DNA of 16,266 bases from Acidobacteriota bacterium (GTDB lineage Bacteria; Acidobacteriota; UBA890), in the NCBI GenBank assembly GCA_030609765.1, contig JAUWTE010000013.1:1-16266 (forward strand), in the 5' to 3' direction. A model generated the notes under the pieces. The model was not told the origin of the DNA. It ran no database searches and was given only the letters and a program-made list of their open reading frames with translations. The stretch's first letter is position 1. Each line of letters starts with the position of its first letter. Positions 7,060-14,642 of the stretch are shown piece after piece. The position numbers and the translations under genes are program-made.

Positions 7060-8516
7060 TGAGCCTGGATCTGAGCTGTCTCACCTGTGCCAGCGCCGCT
7101 CGTGCGGTCGCGGCGGGAAAGATGACTGCCACCGAGCTCACAGAAGCGGCACTGGCGGCCGTCGCTGCGCGGGACCCTGGCGTGGGAGCCTTTCTAGAGG
7201 TGCACGCTGAACGCGCACTGCGACGCGCCTCCGAGATCGACGCTAGCCCGGAAGCAAGGCAAGCGCCGCTGGCAGGCGTGCCCGTCGCACTCAAGGACAA
7301 TCTCTGCTTGCGCGGGCAGCGCACCACGGCGGGGTCGCGCATGCTCGCGCCCTTTTCGGCTCCATACACGGCGAGCGCAGTGGCTCGCTTGGAGGTAAAC
7401 GGGGCCATCTGTATCGGCAAGACCAATCTCGACGAGTTCGCAATGGGCTCGTCGACCGAAAATTCCGCCTTCAAGCTTACCGTCAACCCGCACGATCCGA
7501 GTCGGGTGCCGGGAGGAAGTAGTGGCGGCTCCGCCGCCGCGGTCGCCAGTGGACAGGTGCTGGGGGCGCTTGGTTCCGACACCGGCGGATCCATTCGCCA
7601 ACCGGCATCGTTCTGCGGGCTAGTGGGACTGAAGCCAACCTACGGTCGAGTGTCACGGTACGGCCTGGTCGCCTTCGCGTCCTCCCTCGACCAGGTGGGG
7701 CCCATGGGGCGGACGGTCGATGACGTGGCGCTGTTGTTGAGTGCCATCGCCGGGCACGACCCGAACGACTCGACGACCGCGGATGAGCCGGTGCCCGACT
7801 ACCGCAGCCTCGTAACGGACGATCCCGGCTCGTTGAAACTCGGCATCCCCAGAGACTGGCTCGATGCCGGGCTGAATGCCGAGGTGCGTGGCGCTGTCGA
7901 GGATGTCCTGGCGAGGCTGGAAGGCGCCGGCGCCCGCATAGAAGCAATCGATCTGCCACACGAGCGCTACGCTATTGCCACCTACTACATCATCGCCACG
8001 GCAGAGGCGTCCTCCAACCTGGCGCGTTATGACGGCGTCCGCTACGGCGCGAGAGCCGAGAACCCGCGGGATCTGGCGGACATGTACTCGAAAACCCGCA
8101 GCGAGGGATTCGGGGCTGAAGTCAAGCGCCGGATCCTGCTCGGCACCTTCTTGTTGTCGGAGGGATACTACGAGGCCTACTACGGTCGCGCCCAGCGCGT
8201 ACGTACCCTCATTCGACAAGACTTCGAGACGGCGTTCACGAAGGTCGATGCCATCGTCGGGCCTACCTCCCCAACCACAGCGTTCCCTCTTGGAGAGAAA
8301 GCAGACGACCCACTGGCCATGTATCTGAGCGACGTCTACACCGTTACGGCGAACCTCGCTGGCCTGCCGGCGGTATCGGTTCCTTGCGGGAACGACGCCG
8401 ACGGCTTGCCCATCGGCCTGCAAGTCATCGGTAAACCGTTCGACGAAGCCCGAATCCTGCAGGTGGCTCGCATGGTGGAGGACCTGCGCGCAGCCACGAC
8501 CCGTTCTAGTCCCTGA
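7059..8516 (+). CDS. gatA: Aspartyl/glutamyl-tRNA amidotransferase subunit A
   Basis: A 485-residue amidase-signature enzyme, the normal length for GatA. It releases ammonia from glutamine for the transamidation of misacylated tRNA by GatCAB. The Ser-cisSer-Lys triad is complete: Lys79 in VALKDNL, Ser154 in PGGSSGGS and Ser178 in GSDTGGSIRQP, the same residue numbers as in Staphylococcus aureus GatA. The GatA-typical stretches GLKPTYGRVSRYGLVAFASS and LDQVGPMGR follow. The C-terminal region ends with PIGLQVIGKPFDEARIL, also typical. Translation is coupled to gatC through a one-base overlap. The 3' end overlaps the end of the convergent tatD gene by 11 bp, so there is no room for a separate terminator between them. 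Confidence 0.97.
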   Translation: MSLDLSCLTCASAARAVAAGKMTATELTEAALAAVAARDPGVGAFLEVHAERALRRASEIDASPEARQAPLAGVPVALKDNLCLRGQRTTAGSRMLAPFSAPYTASAVARLEVNGAICIGKTNLDEFAMGSSTENSAFKLTVNPHDPSRVPGGSSGGSAAAVASGQVLGALGSDTGGSIRQPASFCGLVGLKPTYGRVSRYGLVAFASSLDQVGPMGRTVDDVALLLSAIAGHDPNDSTTADEPVPDYRSLVTDDPGSLKLGIPRDWLDAGLNAEVRGAVEDVLARLEGAGARIEAIDLPHERYAIATYYIIATAEASSNLARYDGVRYGARAENPRDLADMYSKTRSEGFGAEVKRRILLGTFLLSEGYYEAYYGRAQRVRTLIRQDFETAFTKVDAIVGPTSPTTAFPLGEKADDPLAMYLSDVYTVTANLAGLPAVSVPCGNDADGLPIGLQVIGKPFDEARILQVARMVEDLRAATTRSSP

Positions 8517-9360
8517 GCGCGAACAGCTCGCGAGCGTTGCGCCTGGTGATCGCGGCAACCTCCTCGGCAGACTTGCCGTGGATCTCCGCCAGGGCGCTCG
8601 CAACCTCGGCAACGAACGCTGGCTCGTTGCGCTTGCCGCGGTGCGGCACTGGGGCCAGGTAGGGGCTGTCGGTCTCGATCAGCGTACGTTCGAGGGGCAC
8701 GCGGGCCGCAGTCTCGCGGAGGTCGCCGGCATTGCGAAAGGTCAGGATGCCCGCGAACGAAACATAGAAGCCGAGCTCGACAGCGCGCTCCGCCATCCGC
8801 GAGCTCTCGGTGAAGCAGTGGATCACACCCGCGAGGCCGTCCCCGTCGACGTGCTGCTGCAGGATGGCGACGACGTCGTCCTCGGCCTCCCGGCTGTGCA
8901 CGACGACCGGTAGGCCCATCTCACTCGCCAGACCGACTTGCCTGTCGAAGAGCTCGCGTTGCTCCCGCTGTGGCATGTCGTAGTGGTAGTCGAGCCCGAT
9001 TTCCCCTACCGCCACGACGCGCGGCTCCTCGAGAATGGCCGTGATCGCAGCCAACCCCTCCTCGTCCGCTTCATCGACGTTGTGGGGCGCAAAGCCTGCG
9101 GTCGCGTACAGCACCGGTGAGTCGCTGCTGGCAGACGACGGTCCATGCTGAGCGATGGCTGCTGCTCGGGCGCTGCTTTCGACGTTGTAGCCGATGATCA
9201 GTAGCGCTTCGACCCCCGCTTCGCGCGCCCGCCGCAGAACTTCTGCACGATCGTCGTCGAAACGATCCTCCGCGAGATGGGCGTGGGAATCGATGAGCCT
9301 CAGCCCGAGCTTCTCAACGGAACACGGCGGCGCGTGCCCGATGCCACGCGCCAGACTCAA
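8506..9360 (-). CDS. tatD: TatD family metal-dependent DNase/hydrolase
   Basis: A 284-residue TatD-type TIM-barrel hydrolase. All metal ligands are present: HxH at 26-28 (LIDSHAHL), Glu120 in VGEIGLDYHY, His155 in VVVHSREAE, His181 in GVIHCFTES and Asp231 in IETDSPYLAP. Family members are magnesium-dependent 3'-5' exonucleases or related hydrolases with proposed roles in DNA repair and turnover. The usual family N-terminus is near LIDSHAHL. The chosen TTG start adds about 20 residues and overlaps the preceding gene's stop (TTGA), fitting coupled translation. There is no ATG or GTG in this stretch; a CTG nearer the motif is the alternative. It is the last gene of the larC / tRNA-binding protein / tatD group. 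Confidence 0.93.
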   Translation of the reverse strand: MSLARGIGHAPPCSVEKLGLRLIDSHAHLAEDRFDDDRAEVLRRAREAGVEALLIIGYNVESSARAAAIAQHGPSSASSDSPVLYATAGFAPHNVDEADEEGLAAITAILEEPRVVAVGEIGLDYHYDMPQREQRELFDRQVGLASEMGLPVVVHSREAEDDVVAILQQHVDGDGLAGVIHCFTESSRMAERAVELGFYVSFAGILTFRNAGDLRETAARVPLERTLIETDSPYLAPVPHRGKRNEPAFVAEVASALAEIHGKSAEEVAAITRRNARELFALRD

Positions 9361-9677
9361 CGCACGCGCTTTCCTGGGGGGACGTCCTCAGGGAAAGTGG
9401 CGACGATCGGACGGCCGTCAACGTCCGCGGCCAGGAGCATGCCCTCGGAACGAACTCCCCGGATGGTGGCCGGCTCGAGATTCGTGACGATGATGATGTT
9501 CATGCCCACGAGTTGCTCCGGCTCGTAGACCGCCGCGATGCCGGCGACCATGCTGCGCTCCTCGTCCCCCACATCGACGCGTAACTGCATGAGCTTGTCG
9601 GTTTCGGGAACACGTTCGGCACTCAGGATCCTCGCGGTTTTCAACTCGATCTCGGCAAACTGCGTGATGTTGATCAT
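9357..9677 (-). CDS. Free-standing tRNA-binding protein (MetRS C-terminal domain type)
   Basis: A 106-residue OB-fold protein of the EMAP-II / CsaA type. It matches the C-terminal dimerisation and tRNA-binding domain of bacterial methionyl-tRNA synthetase: FAEIELKTARILSAERVPETDKL, then LRVDVGDEERSMVAGIA, MNIIIVTNLEPATIRGVRSEGMLLAA and a closing VPPGKRV. In many bacteria this domain is fused to MetG; here it is a separate gene and no synthetase gene is near. It could bind tRNA in trans for MetRS or act as a CsaA-like protein. The ATG at 9677 is chosen because the homology begins there and a GAGG ribosome-binding site precedes it; the frame is open further upstream but that part overlaps larC. 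It lies 14 bp after larC and overlaps tatD. Confidence 0.88.
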   Translation of the reverse strand: MINITQFAEIELKTARILSAERVPETDKLMQLRVDVGDEERSMVAGIAAVYEPEQLVGMNIIIVTNLEPATIRGVRSEGMLLAADVDGRPIVATFPEDVPPGKRVR

Positions 9678-9691
9678 TCTCGGTCCTCGCT

Positions 9692-10906
9692 TCAGTCCTC
9701 TGTGGCGGTTTTCTGATTCAGGTAGGCGCTGGCCGCCGCCTGGATCACCTGCTTGAGCGGCACACCGTGCGCCCTGGAAATCGCCTCGCAATCCTCATAC
9801 TCGGGCGTGCTGCTGACCACGGAATCGCCCAACTCGGCCACCTTCACTCTCACGCGACCCCACGGAGTATCTACGCCCTCATGCCGGCGCCTGAGCTCAT
9901 GACGCTTCACCGGAAAGGTGCGCAGCCCCAGGGTGGTCGTCTCGCGGAAGATCAGGTCGGCCAGGAGCTCGACATGTTCGGTCGGCGACAGGACCGTAAG
10001 CTGAACACCGGGGCGGTTCTTTTTCATGAAGATCGGCGACGTGTACGCATCCAGCGCGCCGGCCTCGAGGAGTCTCTGGACCACCGACCCCAGTATCTGT
10101 GGCGTGATGTCATCGAGGTTGGTTTCGATGACACTGACCGGCCCCGCGTGTCCCACACCCTCGGTGCCGGAACCCACGTGGGAGTCGGCATGCGACCCGA
10201 TAGCCAGGCGCAGGATGTTGGCCATTCCATCGAATTCGTGATCGCCAGCTCCGTAGCCGACGGCATCGAGAACCATCTCGGGCCAGGGGCCGAAGCTCTC
10301 GCTCAGGGTCGCCACCAATGCGGCCCCGGTTGGTGTGACCAGCTCGACCTGCGGACCACGTGAATAAACCGGAGCGCCGCGCAGCAGGTACGCGGTGGCA
10401 GGAGCAGGAACCGGCAGCTCGCCGTGTGCCGACTGAACGGTGCCACCACCCACGTTGAGCGGCGAACAACGGACCTTGTCGATGCCCAGCCGCCGCAGGC
10501 CGGCACAGGCGCCCACGACGTCGACGATGGCGTCCACGGCGCCGACATCGTGCAGGTGGACCTCGTCGGCCGGCACGCCATGCACGTTCGCTTCGGCTTC
10601 GACCAGGCGCTCGAAAACTCGGTCTGCCTGCTCGGCGACACCGGCGGGGAGGTCGCTGCCCTCCAGTATTTCGCGGAGGTCACGGAGGCCGCGGTGCGGA
10701 TGACCCTTCTCATCGACGATGACGTCCACCTTCTCGGCTCCCAGAGCGCCCCGCCGTACAGTTCGGTGCTCGATGCGAAAGCCGTCGAGGACCAGGCCCG
10801 CAAGGTCCTGGCGCAGATCGTCGATGTCGACCCCACAACCCACCAGGGCTCCCAGGATCATGTCGCCGGCAATGCCGGAAAAGCAGTCGAAGTAGGCGAT
10901 GCGCAT
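9692..10906 (-). CDS. larC: LarC, nickel insertion protein for the nickel-pincer cofactor
   Basis: A 404-residue protein from the ATG at 10906 (an ATG three codons earlier at 10915 is possible). The opening MRIAYFDCFSGIAGDM and the GHPHRGLRDLREIL segment are hallmarks of LarC (formerly DUF111), which loads nickel into the pyridinium bis-thiocarboxylate mononucleotide cofactor made by LarB and LarE and used by lactate racemase LarA and its relatives. The VIETNLDDITPQILG and AYTSPIFMKKNRPG blocks of the C-terminal part are present. In Lactiplantibacillus plantarum LarC is made by a frameshift between two reading frames; here both halves are in one intact frame. No larA, larB or larE is in the window. 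It heads a leftward group with the tRNA-binding protein and tatD. Confidence 0.92.
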   Translation of the reverse strand: MRIAYFDCFSGIAGDMILGALVGCGVDIDDLRQDLAGLVLDGFRIEHRTVRRGALGAEKVDVIVDEKGHPHRGLRDLREILEGSDLPAGVAEQADRVFERLVEAEANVHGVPADEVHLHDVGAVDAIVDVVGACAGLRRLGIDKVRCSPLNVGGGTVQSAHGELPVPAPATAYLLRGAPVYSRGPQVELVTPTGAALVATLSESFGPWPEMVLDAVGYGAGDHEFDGMANILRLAIGSHADSHVGSGTEGVGHAGPVSVIETNLDDITPQILGSVVQRLLEAGALDAYTSPIFMKKNRPGVQLTVLSPTEHVELLADLIFRETTTLGLRTFPVKRHELRRRHEGVDTPWGRVRVKVAELGDSVVSSTPEYEDCEAISRAHGVPLKQVIQAAASAYLNQKTATED

Positions 10907-10944
10907 GGCGCCCATTATGCACGAACAACCGTATTCGCCCTACC

Positions 10945-10972
10945 TTGAGCCTGCTCGGCGCGGTGATATGCT
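10945..10972 (+). promoter_or_regulatory. Sigma70-type promoter candidate for homoserine dehydrogenase
   Basis: TTGAGC and TATGCT are separated by 16 bp, each matching the consensus at four of six positions. They lie in the 153-bp gap between divergent larC and the homoserine dehydrogenase gene, about 95 bp before the latter's ATG. The match is moderate and not unique in such a region. Confidence 0.35.
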
Positions 10973-11068
10973 GCCACTTAGGCGGTTGCCAGAGTTGAGG
11001 CCCTGCTTCCCTCTCGGCCAAGCACCAGCCTGGTCCCTCGCAATCGATTCCAAGAAGGTAGGTGATTC

Positions 11069-12103
11069 ATGAAATACCGACTGGCGCTCATTGGTCTGGG
11101 CAACGTCGGCCTCGGCTTCGCGCAAATACTCTCAGAGCGTGGTGACGAGCTCGCCGAGCAGTTCGGACTCGAGCTCGAGATCGTTGCCGTCTCCGATTTC
11201 ATCCGTGGAAGCGTTTATAACCCCGACGGCATCGCCCCGGAGGCATTGATCGAGGCGGTCAACAAGACGGGCAACCTCGACGACGTGCCCGCGGCGGAAC
11301 GCGGCTGGGATGCGCTCGAGACAATCGTCTCATCGAATGCCGACGTCGTCATGGAGCTCACCTATACCGACCTGAAGACCGGAGAGCCCGCTTTCTCACA
11401 TATCCAGGCGGCGCTCGAAAGCGGCAAGCACGTCGTCACCACCAACAAAGGTCCCGTGGCCCTGCGCTTCCCCGACCTCACCGCGATCGCGCGGGAAAAC
11501 AACGTGGAGATCGGCGTCGAGGGCACGGTGATGAGTGGTACTCCGACCCTACGCCTCGGCATGGAATACGTGGCGGCGGCCGGCGTGCAGCGTATCGAGG
11601 GAATCCTCAACGGCACCACGAATTACATCCTCACGCAGAGGGAGGAGGGTGCAGACTACGAGACCGCGCTGGCCGACGCCCAGGAGAAAGGCTACGCCGA
11701 AGCCGACCCGACCGGCGACGTCGAAGGTCATGATCCCGCCGGCAAGGTAGTCATTCTCGGCAACCTGATGATGGGGCTGCCACTGACAATGGCCGATGTC
11801 GACTGCACCGGGATCACGGGCATCACCGCGGACGACATCGCCGCGGCGAAGGCGGCGGGCGAGCGATGGAAGCTGATCGGCAAGCTGGAAGTCGTCGACG
11901 GAGTGCCCCACGCCAGCGTCAAGCCCGAGCGCATCCCCTTGGAGCACCCGCTGGCCGCGATCGGCGGAGCGACTAATGCCATCACCTACAGCACCGATCT
12001 ATTGGGCCAGGTGACGCTGGTTGGACCCGGCGCCGGCAGAATGGAGACCGGCTTCGCGCTCATCGTCGACCTGCTGGCTATCCACCGCAAACACGGGAGT
12101 TGA
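11069..12103 (+). CDS. hom: Homoserine dehydrogenase (short form without ACT domain)
   Basis: A 344-residue NAD(P)-dependent enzyme that reduces aspartate semialdehyde to homoserine on the way to threonine and methionine. The Rossmann nucleotide loop is GLGNVG at 9-14. TTNKGP is at 124-129, and GILNGTTNYIL at 178-188 is the substrate-domain start. The family signature AQEKGYAEADPTGDVEGHD (204-222) is followed by the probable catalytic Lys226 in PAGKVVIL. It ends soon after the nucleotide domain closes, so the regulatory ACT domain of many bacterial enzymes is absent; allosteric control by threonine through that domain is not expected. The ATG has a purine-rich ribosome-binding site (AAGGTAGGTGA) just upstream. 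No thrB, thrC or aspartokinase gene is adjacent. The stop codon lies in the first unit of a 20-bp tandem repeat. Confidence 0.93.
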   Translation: MKYRLALIGLGNVGLGFAQILSERGDELAEQFGLELEIVAVSDFIRGSVYNPDGIAPEALIEAVNKTGNLDDVPAAERGWDALETIVSSNADVVMELTYTDLKTGEPAFSHIQAALESGKHVVTTNKGPVALRFPDLTAIARENNVEIGVEGTVMSGTPTLRLGMEYVAAAGVQRIEGILNGTTNYILTQREEGADYETALADAQEKGYAEADPTGDVEGHDPAGKVVILGNLMMGLPLTMADVDCTGITGITADDIAAAKAAGERWKLIGKLEVVDGVPHASVKPERIPLEHPLAAIGGATNAITYSTDLLGQVTLVGPGAGRMETGFALIVDLLAIHRKHGS

Positions 12104-12153
12104 GCAGTTCGCCCGGGAGTTGGGCACGGCGCCCGGGAGTTAAACAGTTCGCC
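12094..12153. repeat. Three-copy 20-bp tandem repeat at the 3' end of hom
   Basis: Three consecutive 20-bp units each start CGGGAGTT and end in GCC (12094-12113, 12114-12133, 12134-12153). Units one and three match except at two positions; unit two differs more in its centre. The first unit contains the last codons and TGA stop of the homoserine dehydrogenase gene, so the array looks like a local tandem duplication of the gene's end into the short gap before the convergent cytochrome gene. Confidence 0.85.
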
Positions 12154-12169
12154 TGAATGCGGAGAGGAC

Positions 12170-12904
12170 CTACCCGCCGATGCCGAGCATCCCGTGGCAC
12201 TCGGCGCAGGTAGCGATGAACTCACCGTAGATCGCGGCACGGGCTTCCTGGCCCTCTGCGGCGCGACCGGCAGCCGCCAGCTCGTGGACGCGGATCGCCA
12301 ACGTCTGTAGATCGTCCGCGTACTCAGCATGGTCCGAGAGGCTCTCTGGCTGCAGCGGATCGCCTGCCAGCGGCGCCACACCGTTGGCCCACGCCACGTC
12401 CGACGGCACGATCAGCCCCTCCCACATGCGGTCGGCACCCCATAGATGCCCCAGCATGTGGGGAACGGTGGCAGGATCCTGCGGAACCTCGGAACCGAGC
12501 ACCAGCAACGGCCGGGCGCCCACTTCCAGGTGGCAGGAGCCGCAGTTCTCGGCGATGGTCGCGGCCGCGGCGGCCGCCGTACTCACATCGGTCGCCTCTA
12601 GAGCTTGTCGGGCAGCGCGCTGCATCTCGGTGACGTACGGTTCCCAGCCCTCCGGCAGCCCTTCGGCCAACTGATGATCCGCCACCCACTGAGCCGCAGA
12701 TCTCAGACCCTCGAGGTCGCCGTCGATTACCGCCTCCTGGATCGCCTTCGCCTGCGTAAAGTGTTCCTGCATGTGCGCGGCGAGGCCCTCGGATCGAATT
12801 CCCCCCTCGGTCTCTAGTTCGGAGCCAGATCCTCCACAGGCGAGCAGGGCCGTCAGCAGCGAGCAGATGGCGATGAGAGTGAGGCGACGCATGAGGGAAT
12901 GCAT
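12170..12904 (-). CDS. Diheme c-type cytochrome lipoprotein (paralogue 1)
   Basis: A 244-residue lipoprotein from the ATG at 12904. The signal peptide MHSLMRRLTLIAICSLLTALLAC ends in a lipobox with Cys23. Two CxxCH heme-attachment motifs are at 121-125 (CGSCH) and 233-237 (CAECH, near the very C-terminus). The mature protein appears to be two helical modules of about 100 residues, each with an early Met-x-x-His motif (His48, His152) and each closing with CxxCH, as in cytochrome c'-like four-helix proteins. It should act in the periplasm or at the outer membrane in electron transfer or redox sensing; partners are unknown. An in-frame start at 12937 is rejected because GGAGG lies five bases before 12904 and because this start aligns exactly with the neighbouring paralogue, to which it is about 47% identical without gaps. 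I do not recognise a named family. Confidence 0.85.
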   Translation of the reverse strand: MHSLMRRLTLIAICSLLTALLACGGSGSELETEGGIRSEGLAAHMQEHFTQAKAIQEAVIDGDLEGLRSAAQWVADHQLAEGLPEGWEPYVTEMQRAARQALEATDVSTAAAAAATIAENCGSCHLEVGARPLLVLGSEVPQDPATVPHMLGHLWGADRMWEGLIVPSDVAWANGVAPLAGDPLQPESLSDHAEYADDLQTLAIRVHELAAAGRAAEGQEARAAIYGEFIATCAECHGMLGIGG

Positions 12905-12909
12905 GACTA

Positions 12910-12914
12910 CCTCC
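12910..12914 (-). promoter_or_regulatory. Ribosome-binding site fixing the start of cytochrome paralogue 1
   Basis: GGAGG (complement) lies five bases before the ATG at 12904. The same GGAGG, spacing and following TC-purine-TG context occur at the paralogue's start, which decides the start codon in both genes. Confidence 0.75.
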
Positions 12915-12933
12915 GGTTCGTCTCGAGCGCTGG

Positions 12934-12962
12934 ACAATGCGACTCGACGTGGGAACTGTCGA
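12934..12962 (-). promoter_or_regulatory. Weak promoter candidate upstream of cytochrome paralogue 1
   Basis: On the complement strand TCGACA (five of six to TTGACA) is followed after 17 bp by CATTGT (three of six to TATAAT), 30 bp before the start codon. The -10 is poor, so this is tentative; read-through from the paralogue upstream is the alternative. Confidence 0.22.
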
Positions 12963-13096
12963 ATTGAACTTCTGCTGATTGTCAGCTAGCGAGCGGAGCG
13001 TCTCCGGCGGCCGGCCAGAGACCCCGATCCATCCCTCAGGTTATGTCACAGAATGGCGCATTTTCCAAGCTTCCGCAGTGAGACCGGTGGCCTGTG

Positions 13097-13837
13097 CTAC
13101 TGCTCGCCAGAGACACCAAGCAACTGGTGACATTCGGCGCACGTGGCAAGGAACTGGCCGTCAATCTCGGCCCGGGCATCCATTTCGGCAACACCTCTAC
13201 CCTGGGCAGCAAGGTCGTGCACCCTGGCCGCCAGGACCCCCAGCTCACCCACGTGATCAGTCGCCGGCGCGAAGCTTTCCTCGTCGAGAGGATCCACGGC
13301 CAGCGCGGCCACACCGTTGTTCCAGGACACTGCCGAAGGCGTTACCAGACCCTTCCACATACGGTCGGCCGCCCACATGTGCCCCATCATGTGAAGTACC
13401 GTTTCGTACGCTTCGGGCGGCTGTGCGACGTCGAGAAACCGCGGGTACCGCTGCATGGCCTCGTGGCAGGCAGCGCACGCTCTCCCCATCGTGGCCGTGG
13501 CCGCTGCCGCGGATGCGATATCGGAAGCCGCGGCCGCCTCCTCGGCGGCGCCCCGCATCTGAACGACATACGGCTCCCAGCCCTGTGGCATTCCTTCCAA
13601 AGCATCGTGGGTTGCCACCCACTTGGCTGCCGCCCTGACTGCGCGCAGGTCTCCGCGAATCACCCCTAGCTGGACACCTCTTACCTGCTCGAAGTGGTCG
13701 CGCATGTACTCGCCGATGGGCTCAGCTCTGGCCCCCTCTTCCGCGTCTTCGGAAACGGGCCCCCCGCCACAGCCAAGCGAGGCCCCGAGGATCAGGCACG
13801 AAACAAGGAGCACGATGCGACTCATGAAGGACTGCAC
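13097..13837 (-). CDS. Diheme c-type cytochrome lipoprotein (paralogue 2)
   Basis: A 246-residue lipoprotein from a GTG at 13837. Lipobox Cys23 follows the hydrophobic segment IVLLVSCLILGASLG; CxxCH motifs are at 121-125 (CAACH) and 233-237 (CAECH). These are the same residue numbers as in paralogue 1, so the two align from start to second heme without any gap. The best-conserved blocks are EGxPxGWEPYV, MGHxWxADRMWxGL, PSxxxWxNGVAxLA and ATCAECH. Like paralogue 1 it looks like two cytochrome c'-type heme modules in series. An in-frame ATG at 13912 would add 25 residues without signal-peptide character; GGAGG five bases before the GTG decides against it. An ATG at 13825 would also keep the signal peptide. 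It is upstream of paralogue 1 and probably co-transcribed. Electron donors and acceptors are not visible here. Confidence 0.84.
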   Translation of the reverse strand: MQSFMSRIVLLVSCLILGASLGCGGGPVSEDAEEGARAEPIGEYMRDHFEQVRGVQLGVIRGDLRAVRAAAKWVATHDALEGMPQGWEPYVVQMRGAAEEAAAASDIASAAAATATMGRACAACHEAMQRYPRFLDVAQPPEAYETVLHMMGHMWAADRMWKGLVTPSAVSWNNGVAALAVDPLDEESFAPATDHVGELGVLAARVHDLAAQGRGVAEMDARAEIDGQFLATCAECHQLLGVSGEQ

Positions 13838-13842
13838 GACCA

Positions 13843-13848
13843 CCTCCC
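13843..13848 (-). promoter_or_regulatory. Ribosome-binding site fixing the GTG start of cytochrome paralogue 2
   Basis: GGGAGG (complement) ends five bases before the GTG at 13837, matching the arrangement at the paralogue's ATG. Confidence 0.7.
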
Positions 13849-13883
13849 GGAAGCTCGGATGCAACGGGACCGATTCCAGAGCC

Positions 13884-13912
13884 AGGATATGTCGATCCGG
13901 CATCGGCTTCAA
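13884..13912 (-). promoter_or_regulatory. Sigma70-type promoter candidate for the cytochrome pair
   Basis: On the complement strand TTGAAG and TATCCT are separated by exactly 17 bp, each matching consensus at four of six positions. The predicted transcription start is about 40 bases before the GTG of paralogue 2. Confidence 0.4.
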
Positions 13913-13967
13913 CGGTTGAGCCCGGACTCAGCAACGGGTCGCGGCGGTGCAAGAGAATTGCGGCCTG

Positions 13968-14642
13968 CTAGATCAACCCTCGCTCTTTGAGGCTGGCGTA
14001 ACCCTCGGCAGCAACTATCAGGTGATCGAGTACCCGCACCCCCAGAAGCTGACCTGCTTCAACGAGCTGACGGGTGATTTGAATGTCTTCACGGCTGGGG
14101 GCTGGGTCTCCCGACGGGTGATTGTGATACAGGATCAGTGCCGGCGCCCCGGCCAGAAGGGCGAAGCGAAACACCTCGCGCGGGCGCACCACGCTGGCGC
14201 TCCAACCTCCCTGGGAAACGATCTCCTCTCCGAGCAAACGGTTGCGGGCGTCGAGCAGCAGCAGGCCAAAGCACTCGGCCTGCGCATCTGCCCAGCGAGC
14301 AGTCAGGTATCCCACAACCTGGCGTGGATGGCGTATCGGCTGGCCACGGCGCGGTGCTCGAGTGCGCACTCGGCGGGAGATCTCGAAAACGGCTGCGAGA
14401 CGGGACGCGAGCGCGCCCCCGATGCCGGGCTCCGCCGCCCATTCAGCCATGCCACGCGGAGCGAGGTTCCGCAGTCCCCCACCGTTGGCCACCAGGCGCC
14501 GGCCGAGATCCAGGGCCGACGCCCCGGGGCTGCCGCTGCCAAGCACGAGGGCCAGCAGCTCGGCATCCGCCAGAGCCGTGACGCCGTGTTGACGCAGGCG
14601 TTCTCGCGGCCGCTCCTCGGGGGGCAAACGGGCTATCTGCAT
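13968..14642 (-). CDS. radC: RadC family JAB/MPN-domain protein
   Basis: A 224-residue protein of the usual RadC length. The opening LPPEERPRERLRQHG and ALADAELLALVLGSG are typical. A helix-hairpin-helix-like GIGGALASRL is at 73-82, and the C-terminal JAMM metalloprotease-like domain has His173, His175 and Asp186 in HNHPSGDPAPSRED with a candidate Glu at 139-140 (LLGEE). The family was once linked to DNA repair in Escherichia coli, but that assignment was withdrawn; roles in recombination or competence are proposed and the biochemical activity is unsettled. The ATG at 14642 has no good ribosome-binding site; a short upstream frame with a good one overlaps it by ten bases (14633-14728). It is divergent from the sigma factor gene. 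Confidence 0.93.
   Translation of the reverse strand: MQIARLPPEERPRERLRQHGVTALADAELLALVLGSGSPGASALDLGRRLVANGGGLRNLAPRGMAEWAAEPGIGGALASRLAAVFEISRRVRTRAPRRGQPIRHPRQVVGYLTARWADAQAECFGLLLLDARNRLLGEEIVSQGGWSASVVRPREVFRFALLAGAPALILYHNHPSGDPAPSREDIQITRQLVEAGQLLGVRVLDHLIVAAEGYASLKERGLI

Noticed and set aside
12963..13096. GC-rich CCGGCGGCCGG stretch as an intrinsic terminator between the cytochrome genes
   Set aside because: It does not form a long stem and has no T-run after it on the leftward strand.
13094..13669. Rightward ORF of 191 codons opposite cytochrome paralogue 2
   Set aside because: The leftward frame has a lipobox, two CxxCH motifs and a close paralogue next door.
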